7,617 bases of DNA, taken from assembly GCA_964640775.1 (NCBI GenBank), contig CAZXIT010000042.1:1-7617 (forward strand), in the 5' to 3' direction. Position 1 is the stretch's first letter; every line of letters begins with the position of its first letter. Below the pieces are notes generated by a model. It was not told the origin of the DNA and did not search any database. It saw only the letters and a program-made list of their open reading frames with translations. Below, piece after piece: positions 1-4,345 of this stretch. The position numbers and the translations under genes are program-made. The DNA is from CAYMUN01 sp964640775. Its GTDB lineage: Bacteria > Patescibacteriota > Saccharimonadia > Saccharimonadales > UBA4665.

Positions 1-54
1 TGCTGGCACGACGGTTTTCAAGACCGTTTCCATCGACCACTCGGACACCCTTCC
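1..54 (-). tRNA. tRNA-Ser(UGA), 3' part cut by the window edge
   Basis: Read leftward, the sequence gives a 7-base acceptor 5' strand (GGAAGGG), TG, a D-arm (TCC...GGA around GAGTGGTCGAT), then an anticodon stem ACGGT/ACCGT closing the loop CTTGAAA. The anticodon is TGA (complement of 18-20), so it reads UCA serine codons. The start of the variable arm is visible, but the T-arm and 3' end lie outside the window. The D-arm sequence is typical of bacterial tRNA-Ser. A strong extended -10 promoter lies about 50 bases upstream. Confidence 0.93.
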
Positions 55-102
55 GCGTACTTGCCCGCAGACTCTGCGTCCGCCAGCTTTCTAACAGAGG
101 TG

Positions 103-131
103 ATTATAGCAGTAGTAGGCAGACTTTCCAA
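103..131 (-). promoter_or_regulatory. Sigma-70-type promoter of tRNA-Ser
   Basis: On the minus strand there is TTGGAA (131-126), a 17-base spacer and TATAAT (108-103), directly preceded by TGC, which makes an extended -10. The predicted start is near 96, giving a precursor leader of about 42 bases before the tRNA. The same TGCTATAAT nonamer occurs in the promoter at 6359-6387. Confidence 0.75.
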
Positions 132-145
132 AACTGCGGTACAAT
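116..145 (+). promoter_or_regulatory. Candidate promoter of the 231-aa membrane protein gene
   Basis: A -10-like TACAAT (140-145) ends 7 bases before the ATG at 153, so transcription should begin at or next to the start codon. The best -35 is a weak TAGGCA (116-121) with an 18-base spacer. The element interleaves with the opposite-facing tRNA-Ser promoter. There is no Shine-Dalgarno site before 153, which agrees with leaderless translation. Confidence 0.5.
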
Positions 146-152
146 AACGCTT

Positions 153-848
153 ATGGAAAATAACGGCTCGCAGCCCGGGCAAACGGTAACTCCAGCTGAC
201 ACCGCCTCCGCAGCAGCTCCACCAGTTCCCGCGGTCGCGCAAACACCTCCGCCGGCCGCTGCCCCGCCGCCAGCCAACGCCTCCGCGCCAGCACCATCGG
301 CCGCACCTATAGATATCCCCGAGATTCCACCGGCGTCAGTCCCAACCGGCCTGCTGCAGCCAGAGGATACGGCCAGCGGGGACGAAAACCCTGACGAAGT
401 CAGCTGGACGGCGTCGGAGTTTGTGGCCCATGAAAAATCCCCGCTTTGGTACATCGCGCTGGCCATGGCCGCCGTGGCGGTGGCCGGCATTGCCTTCTTC
501 CTGACCAAGGATTTTATCACTGTCGGTGTCGTCGCGTTTGGAGCCATTATGCTCGGCGTGTACGCCACCCACCAGCCGCGCCAATTGCAATACCGGCTTG
601 ATGCCAAGGGCATCACTGTCGGCCAGAAAAAGTATCGCTATGATGAGTTTAGATCTTTTGCTATTGCCTCTGAGGGAGCTCTGTCGAGCATCGTGTTTAT
701 GCCGCTCAAGCGCTTCGCCACGCTGACCTCTATCTACTTCGCTCCCGAAGACGAAGAACGGATTGTCAGCCTGTTATCAGACTGTCTGCCGATGGAGGAG
801 CACACCCAGGACGCTGTCGACAGCCTGATGAAACGGATTCGCTTCTAA
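153..848 (+). CDS. Pro/Ala-rich two-helix membrane protein of unknown function
   Basis: The 231-aa protein has three parts. Residues 10-65 are a low-complexity, probably disordered Pro/Ala-rich stretch. Residues about 98-117 and 121-138 are two hydrophobic helices separated by a short turn containing Lys-Asp. Residues 140-231 form a mixed alpha/beta cytoplasmic-type domain ending in a basic tail (KRIRF). The layout suggests two membrane helices followed by a small PH-like soluble domain, and I associate this arrangement with conserved uncharacterised proteins of Saccharibacteria and other CPR bacteria; that is memory, not a search. No catalytic motif is visible. The ATG at 153 has no Shine-Dalgarno site and follows a -10 box by 7 bases, so it is probably leaderless. 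Its TAA overlaps the stop of the convergent 42-aa gene by 4 bases. Confidence 0.85.
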   Translation: MENNGSQPGQTVTPADTASAAAPPVPAVAQTPPPAAAPPPANASAPAPSAAPIDIPEIPPASVPTGLLQPEDTASGDENPDEVSWTASEFVAHEKSPLWYIALAMAAVAVAGIAFFLTKDFITVGVVAFGAIMLGVYATHQPRQLQYRLDAKGITVGQKKYRYDEFRSFAIASEGALSSIVFMPLKRFATLTSIYFAPEDEERIVSLLSDCLPMEEHTQDAVDSLMKRIRF

Positions 849-973
849 ATACGGCTGGCGCGCTCTTTACGGCCTAGTTTGCGCTCCATGCGGTGGATGA
901 AATCGTGTTTCGCGTGCTTGGCATCCCATTTTTCAAAAGTTTCCATTAAGGCGTCTGCTTCTTCGCTTGACAT
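845..973 (-). CDS. 42-aa charged micro-protein, unknown function
   Basis: This short gene reads from ATG at 973 to TAG at 845. A near-ideal Shine-Dalgarno (AGGAG, 985-981) sits 7 bases before the ATG, which is the main support for its being real. The product starts MSSEEADALMETFEKWDAKH, an acidic helical beginning, and continues into a strongly basic second half rich in Lys, Arg and His. No cysteines, signal peptide or membrane segment are present. A GATAAT -10-like box lies at 1009-1004 without a good -35. Its stop overlaps that of the convergent 231-aa gene (845-848). It could be a small RNA- or ribosome-associated protein, but nothing in the sequence proves this. It does not match a family I know. 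Confidence 0.65.
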   Translation of the reverse strand: MSSEEADALMETFEKWDAKHAKHDFIHRMERKLGRKERASRI

Positions 974-1031
974 AGATTCTCTCCTTTTATGTTAGTGTCC
1001 CCCATTATCCGGCTTATGGCTGCGTATAAGC

Positions 1032-1047
1032 TGTAAAGATTTTTACA
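1032..1047. promoter_or_regulatory. Inverted repeat overlapping the yihY-family promoter (candidate operator)
   Basis: TGTAAA (1032-1037), GATT, TTTACA (1042-1047) is a perfect 6-base inverted repeat with a 4-base spacer. The right arm is exactly the predicted -35 hexamer of the rightward promoter. A dimeric regulator bound here would cover that -35. The site lies in the divergent interval between the 42-aa gene and the YihY-family gene, so it could act on both. Confidence 0.45.
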
Positions 1048-1070
1048 TCCTAGAGCGCATGTGCTGTAAT
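1042..1070 (+). promoter_or_regulatory. Sigma-70-type promoter of the YihY-family gene
   Basis: TTTACA (1042-1047), a 17-base spacer and TGTAAT (1065-1070) each match the consensus at 5 of 6 bases, and TGC directly before the -10 makes it extended. The predicted start is near 1077, giving a leader of about 26 bases that carries the Shine-Dalgarno site. The -10 also lies in a small inverted repeat (TGCTG 1062-1066 / CAGCA 1073-1077). Confidence 0.75.
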
Positions 1071-1102
1071 GTCAGCAACTGTACGAAATAAAGGGGACAG
1101 CC

Positions 1103-1960
1103 ATGGATAAGTACAAAAAATTGGTGCGCGGCCTCGACGCCTATCAAAAACGGCATCCGGTCGCCGGCTTTTCTTACGCCGTTATCAAAAAATACGGTGA
1201 AGATGAGGCTGGGATGCGGGCAGCGCTGCTCACCTACTACGCTTTTCTAGCGCTTTTCCCGCTGCTGATGGTGCTGACGACGCTCACCGGTATTATCGTT
1301 GGCGACCACCCTCGCTTGGAGAATACGGTCATCCACGGTATCACCAACTATTTTCCGCTCCTAGGCGGCCAGTTGTCATCGCACATCCATAGTCTGCACA
1401 AAAGCGGCGCGGCGCTGCTGATCGGCCTGTTATTCACGGTCTACGGTACCCGGGGGGTGGCCGATGCCTTTAGCCACGGTGTCCAGCATATCTGGCGGAT
1501 CCCGAAGTCAGCGCGGGTCGGTTTCCCAAAGTCACTCCTTAAAAGCCTGGGCCTGATCAGCGTCGGCGGCACTGGTTTTTTGGTGGCGGCTATCAGTGCC
1601 GGTTTGGCCGGGGCTGCCGGCCATGGCCTGGGCTTCCGGGCCCTATCCATCGCCGTCAACCTGTTTATACTGTTCTGGGTGTTTACCTTTTTGATCAATT
1701 TTTGCCTGCCCCGGCATGTCGGCCTGAGACAGATATGGGTAGGCGCCGCGGCGGCGGCCATCGGGCTGGTAGTGCTCCAAGCGCTGGGCGGCTATATACT
1801 AGCCCGCGAACTCAAAGGCCTCGACGCCCTCTACAGCTACTTCGCCGTCGCGCTCGGACTGCTGTTTTGGATTTATTTGCAGGCGCAAATGCTGTACTGC
1901 GCCGTGGAAATTGCCTCGGTCAGCTCTCAGAAATTATGGCCGCGCACCCTCGGTGATTAG
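1103..1960 (+). CDS. YihY/BrkB-family (UPF0761) integral membrane protein
   Basis: The 285-aa product has the usual size of the YihY/virulence-factor BrkB family (often called ribonuclease BN-like by old misannotation). It has a soluble basic N-terminus (1-38) and six hydrophobic segments near 41-66, 101-118, 147-172, 180-202, 210-234 and 244-268. The family hallmarks seen here are an AALLTYYAFLALFPLLMVL first helix, a YGTRGVADAFSHGVQHIW segment, and a Tyr-rich YSYFAVALGLLFWIYLQAQ last helix. The molecular function of the family is unsettled; an envelope or transport role is inferred only. The start is supported by AAGGGG (1091-1096) 6 bases before the ATG and by a good promoter upstream. The TAG stop overlaps the stop of the convergent 26-aa gene by 4 bases. 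Confidence 0.92.
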   Translation: MDKYKKLVRGLDAYQKRHPVAGFSYAVIKKYGEDEAGMRAALLTYYAFLALFPLLMVLTTLTGIIVGDHPRLENTVIHGITNYFPLLGGQLSSHIHSLHKSGAALLIGLLFTVYGTRGVADAFSHGVQHIWRIPKSARVGFPKSLLKSLGLISVGGTGFLVAAISAGLAGAAGHGLGFRALSIAVNLFILFWVFTFLINFCLPRHVGLRQIWVGAAAAAIGLVVLQALGGYILARELKGLDALYSYFAVALGLLFWIYLQAQMLYCAVEIASVSSQKLWPRTLGD

Positions 1961-2037
1961 GCTAAGTACTGGCGCCACCAAACGCGAGCCTTGGATTTAT
2001 CACCGGCCTTGCGGCGCATTGTTTGTTCATCGGTCAT
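1957..2037 (-). CDS. 26-aa basic micro-protein, unknown function
   Basis: It reads from ATG at 2037 to TAA at 1957. GGGAG (2050-2046) lies 8 bases before the ATG, a normal Shine-Dalgarno position. The peptide begins MTDEQTMRRKAGDKSKARVW, continues with a second Trp and ends in Tyr-Leu-Ala; it is strongly basic with a Trp-Trp pair. It lies 89 bases downstream of the DUF1003 gene on the same strand and may share its transcript, since I find no convincing promoter of its own. Its stop shares 4 bases (1957-1960) with the YihY-family stop. The length is below what composition alone can prove, so the call rests on the ribosome site and on the same geometry seen at 845-973. Confidence 0.5.
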   Translation of the reverse strand: MTDEQTMRRKAGDKSKARVWWRQYLA

Positions 2038-2114
2038 AACTGCATCTCCCAGATAAGTCTCTACCCAGCTAACAGTACGCTAGCGCCACCGTCGCAAGCA
2101 GTTAATTTTCTTAC

Positions 2115-2134
2115 AACAGAGAGCTGTTATTTTT
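2115..2134 (+). terminator. Weak hairpin plus T-tract, possible rightward terminator
   Basis: AACAG (2115-2119), loop AGAG, CTGTT (2124-2128) is followed by ATTTTT. It would stop rightward transcription coming from the YihY-family gene 150 bases upstream, and it overlaps the 3' end of the opposite DUF1003 gene. The stem is only five pairs and AT-rich, so this is a weak call. Confidence 0.28.
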
Positions 2135-2531
2135 GAGGCTTGACCAGGCGTAACAATTCTTCGATGCGATGGAGCTGTTCTCTGTTGATAGCCATTAGTT
2201 CTTCGACTTCTTTTTTGGCTTCGACATTGGTCTGATAGTCGTGTTCGGCCATGGCAGCGCTGATGGCGTCGACTCGCTTGGCGGCAATCAGCAGTATCGC
2301 GCCCTGCAGGCCAGCCAGCATTGATAAAAAGAGGTTAAGCAGGATAAACGGGTACTTATCCCAGTGGTGAATGCCGGCCAGGGAGTTAAAAAAGGCCCAG
2401 ACAACCATAAAAGCCACAAAACCAAACACGAATCGCCAGCTGCCCATAGTGTTGCGCATCTTGTCTGCCGCCCGATCGCCGCGCGACAAGCTGTCTTTAT
2501 GCGACCGGTGCCAGTTGTGCGGTGTGCTCAT
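2127..2531 (-). CDS. DUF1003-family two-helix membrane protein
   Basis: The 134-aa product matches the DUF1003 pattern: a short hydrophilic N-terminus with a GDRAADKM motif (18-25), GSW at 30-32, a first membrane helix at about 31-50, a D-K-Y-P-F-ILLN-L-S turn leading into a second helix at about 60-84, then A-K-R-D and a long charged helical tail (95-130) likely to form a coiled coil. Length is at the small end of the family. Function is unknown; membrane location is clear. The ATG at 2531 has no Shine-Dalgarno site but lies 6 bases after an extended -10, so the mRNA is predicted to begin at the start codon itself. The NmrA-like gene ends 32 bases upstream on the same strand. Confidence 0.88.
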   Translation of the reverse strand: MSTPHNWHRSHKDSLSRGDRAADKMRNTMGSWRFVFGFVAFMVVWAFFNSLAGIHHWDKYPFILLNLFLSMLAGLQGAILLIAAKRVDAISAAMAEHDYQTNVEAKKEVEELMAINREQLHRIEELLRLVKPQK

Positions 2532-2537
2532 ATTCGG

Positions 2538-2546
2538 AGTATAGCA
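2538..2546 (-). promoter_or_regulatory. Extended -10 promoter of the DUF1003 gene (leaderless)
   Basis: The minus strand reads TGCTATACT (2546-2538), an extended -10 matching the consensus hexamer at 5 of 6 bases. Only 6 bases separate it from the ATG at 2531. There is no good -35; that position is occupied by a GC-rich inverted repeat (2550-2562). Confidence 0.6.
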
Positions 2547-2549
2547 CAG

Positions 2550-2562
2550 GCCGCTAGGCGGC
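2550..2562. repeat. GC-rich inverted repeat between the NmrA-like and DUF1003 genes
   Basis: GCCGC (2550-2554), TAG, GCGGC (2558-2562) is a perfect 5-base stem with a 3-base loop. It begins right after the NmrA-like stop codon (2566-2564) and covers the -35 position of the DUF1003 promoter. In the direction of those genes it has no T-tract, so it is not a classical terminator. It may protect an mRNA end or be a protein site. Confidence 0.4.
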
Positions 2563-2563
2563 T

Positions 2564-3187
2564 TTAACGGTGATGGATAAACGGCGCCGAGCGTACGTAA
2601 TCATGATTTTTGAGCTGGTTAACCAGGGCTTGGGCCACCGCTGGCCGCGGTATGGCGGCCCAGAGCGGCGGCGGCCGAAGATCCAGCCGGTAGCGGGTGT
2701 TGCCGCCGCGCATGACCGGTGAGCGCAAACAGGTCCATTCCAGCTTGCTGGCCTCAAGCAGACGCAGATGTTCTTCCCCGTCGCGCAGAATTTTTGGAGC
2801 AGCGGCTCTCATAACGCCGTGGCTGAGTTTATCAAGTACGCTTGGCTGGTCTCCCGACCAGTAGGCTCCCGCCCCGGTTAGCGTCACCAGCCGGGTAACC
2901 CCAATCTGTTCCATGGCCGGTATGATAGCTCGCATGCCGCTAGCCAAGATGTCTTTCTGCTTTGTCCCCCAGCTCCCCAGCGCGCTAATCGCCGCGCCGC
3001 TGCCAGCCAGCGCTGCTGCGACGGCTGCCCGGTCATGGATATCACCCTTCACGACCTTGAGTTTGTCATCAGCCGCAAACGGATCCTGGCTATGCACAAA
3101 GGCCACTACCTGGTAGCCCTGCTGCAGAGCCAGAGCCACGACCTGCCGCCCTACCTTGCCCGAAGCCCCAAAAACGGTCAGCTGCAT
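2564..3187 (-). CDS. NmrA-like NAD(P)-binding Rossmann protein (SDR superfamily)
   Basis: The 207-aa product opens with MQLTVFGASGKVGRQ, a beta strand followed by the dinucleotide-binding G-x-x-G-x-x-G at residues 7-13, as in atypical short-chain dehydrogenases of the NmrA/biliverdin-reductase-B group. Further family signs are VVKGDIHD (46-52), the end of the second Rossmann strand set, and RLVTLTGAGAY (99-109), where YxxxK is not conserved as in classical SDRs. It is probably a cytosolic NAD(P)H-dependent reductase or redox-sensing protein; the substrate cannot be told. I chose ATG 3187 over an in-frame start at 3250 because GGAG (3196-3193) lies 5 bases before it, the Rossmann strand begins right there, and the longer form would overlap the upstream 101-aa gene. 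The gap to that gene is 22 bases, so the two are likely cotranscribed. Confidence 0.88.
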   Translation of the reverse strand: MQLTVFGASGKVGRQVVALALQQGYQVVAFVHSQDPFAADDKLKVVKGDIHDRAAVAAALAGSGAAISALGSWGTKQKDILASGMRAIIPAMEQIGVTRLVTLTGAGAYWSGDQPSVLDKLSHGVMRAAAPKILRDGEEHLRLLEASKLEWTCLRSPVMRGGNTRYRLDLRPPPLWAAIPRPAVAQALVNQLKNHDYVRSAPFIHHR

Positions 3188-3209
3188 TTCAACTCCGTTT
3201 ACTCGTTCC

Positions 3210-3515
3210 CTATGCCGGACGCTTGATGTTTCGGATACGGCTGCTGACACGCTGCCAAAAACTGCCAGGCAGTATTTCCGGAGCCGCTGCTTGCTGTTCG
3301 ACTTGTTCTTGTTCGGCGGCTTGCTCCTCAGTTGGGATCAATACAGGAGCCACGATCGCCACAACATCATTGGCATCAGAGCCCTCAGGAGACCGCCAAA
3401 AACCGCCGGGCACCTGGACGGCATTAACGATGGGTGTGTCCAGGTTCCTGTTTCCAAATCCGTTTATTCTCGTACGTACAACTACAGCTGGGATGTGCCC
3501 TATGCCTTCTGCCAC
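3210..3515 (-). CDS. 101-aa protein of unknown function, GTG start
   Basis: The reading frame starts with GTG at 3515 behind a strong GGAGG (3527-3523) at a spacing of 7 bases, and ends with TAG at 3210. The product has a strand-rich N-terminal half (residues 5-62, many Val, Ile and Gly, with two Phe/Trp-Pro-Gly segments), then a Glu/Gln/Ala-rich low-complexity linker at about 63-80, and a basic C-terminal helix (85-101, QRVSSRIRNIKRP). No signal peptide, membrane helix or known motif is visible, and I do not recognise the family. It precedes the NmrA-like gene by 22 bases and is probably its operon partner. Opposite-strand frames over the same bases are longer but lack ribosome sites. Confidence 0.62.
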   Translation of the reverse strand: MAEGIGHIPAVVVRTRINGFGNRNLDTPIVNAVQVPGGFWRSPEGSDANDVVAIVAPVLIPTEEQAAEQEQVEQQAAAPEILPGSFWQRVSSRIRNIKRPA

Positions 3516-3715
3516 TGGCTAACCTCCAAAATTGTTATTTTGATCACGCAACAGAAGTGTATTTCAATGAAAGAATTCCATGTTTCAATTACTGTACACC
3601 TAAACTCTAACACTCTATGAATACTCTTGCTGTACTTTTAATCACTGACAAACTTGCAAACGGTGGTACTCCAAATGTCAAAGCCGACCGGCAGCTATAT
3701 AAAATCGGGAGCAGT
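3516..3715. other. AT-rich 200-base intergenic region with ATTGAAA direct repeat
   Basis: This gap between the 101-aa gene and the hydrolase gene is clearly more AT-rich than its surroundings. On the minus strand ATTGAAA occurs twice (3589-3583 and 3568-3562), 21 bases apart, so both lie on the same DNA face. The inner copy is part of the inverted repeat TTTCA-A-TGAAA (3562-3572). The 101-aa gene's promoter must lie here or upstream, but I cannot pair a good -10 with either TTGAAA. No convincing terminator for the hydrolase gene is seen. Confidence 0.4.
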
Positions 3716-4261
3716 TTAGAGAGCCAACACAAGATCCAAAAGTTGAGGAAACTCCGTGTAGCCAGCCTCAGTGTTGAGGTGGCCGCCACCGGCGATAATT
3801 ACGGGCTTCACGCCTAATCCATCCGCCAGCCCCGCCAGTGCGTCTTGTGTCACATACGGATCATTATCACCGTATAATACTAACGATTGCCCAATACTAG
3901 CTCGAACTTTGTCAAAATCGATCGCCTTTTCGCGCAGGAAGTATCCATTGAACTCCGCGCCGTAGTCGACAGCAAAACCAGAGACGCTGACCAATGCTTT
4001 TACTGGGGCGGAAACCCGCTCCAGTAAATCCAAAGCCGTCGTTACCCCGAGCGAATGCCCAACAATGATCAGGTCTCCCAGCGCCAAATCTCGCACTGCT
4101 TGTTCTACAGTTCGGAGCCATACCTGTCTGTCCGGATGTTCGGTATCCGACAATTCTGGCATCAGCACCGAATGGCCCCGGGACGTTAGTTCATCACGCA
4201 GCCATCCTTGCCAATGGATCCCGGCATGCCCACCAATCCCGTGCAAAATCAAAATGTTCAT
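3716..4261 (-). CDS. RBBP9/YdeN-like alpha/beta serine hydrolase
   Basis: The 181-aa product fits the small Ser_hydrolase (RBBP9/YdeN) group of alpha/beta hydrolases. It begins with a strand and the oxyanion loop LILHGIGGHAGIHWQGWL (4-21), has the nucleophile elbow G-H-S-L-G with Ser70, an acid in LYGDNDPYV (Asp134) and a late histidine in GGGHLN (His161), so the triad is complete. A cytosolic esterase or amidase-like activity is likely; the substrate is unknown. The frame can be opened at 4276, but that ATG lies inside the predicted -10 box. The ATG at 4261 (MNILILHG) starts exactly at the first beta strand and would be at most a few bases from the transcript start, so I use it. There is no Shine-Dalgarno site. 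It is divergent from the 484-aa gene, 84 bases away. Confidence 0.9.
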   Translation of the reverse strand: MNILILHGIGGHAGIHWQGWLRDELTSRGHSVLMPELSDTEHPDRQVWLRTVEQAVRDLALGDLIIVGHSLGVTTALDLLERVSAPVKALVSVSGFAVDYGAEFNGYFLREKAIDFDKVRASIGQSLVLYGDNDPYVTQDALAGLADGLGVKPVIIAGGGHLNTEAGYTEFPQLLDLVLAL

Positions 4262-4271
4262 ATGCCAAACT

Positions 4272-4280
4272 ATCATACCA
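4272..4280 (-). promoter_or_regulatory. Extended -10 promoter of the hydrolase gene
   Basis: The minus strand reads TGGTATGAT (4280-4272): TGG plus TATGAT, 5 of 6 to consensus. The start should fall about 4265, leaving a leader of about 4 bases before the ATG at 4261. No good -35 is seen. Confidence 0.55.
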
Positions 4281-4306
4281 AACCGGGATGGTGAGCTATA
4301 TCACAC

Positions 4307-4335
4307 TTGTAAAGCAGTCTCCAATATGGCATTAT
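4307..4335 (+). promoter_or_regulatory. Extended -10 promoter of the 484-aa gene
   Basis: TTGTAA (4307-4312), a 17-base spacer ending in TGG, then CATTAT (4330-4335); both hexamers match consensus at 4 of 6 bases and the spacing is ideal. The predicted start is near 4342, which leaves about 3-4 bases before the ATG at 4346. Confidence 0.55.
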
Positions 4336-4345
4336 TTGAGTAATT

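Noticed and set aside
104..616. Long leftward open frame opposite the 231-aa gene
   Set aside because: It is the antisense shadow of a Pro/Ala-rich GC-rich gene, low in complexity and without a ribosome site.
2550..2562. GC-rich hairpin as terminator of the NmrA-like gene
   Set aside because: In that gene's direction no T-tract follows it, and a promoter begins at once. Kept only as an inverted repeat.
3156..3620. Rightward 154-codon frame over the 101-aa gene and NmrA-like start
   Set aside because: No ribosome site or promoter precedes it, and it lies antisense to two genes that do have Shine-Dalgarno sites.
3617..3817. Rightward 66-codon frame in the AT-rich gap
   Set aside because: Half of it is antisense to the hydrolase gene, and it has no Shine-Dalgarno site and no convincing -10/-35 pair. 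Weak evidence either way.
4262..4276. Upstream ATG at 4276 for the hydrolase
   Set aside because: It lies inside the predicted -10 box and adds residues before the first beta strand, so ATG 4261 is preferred.
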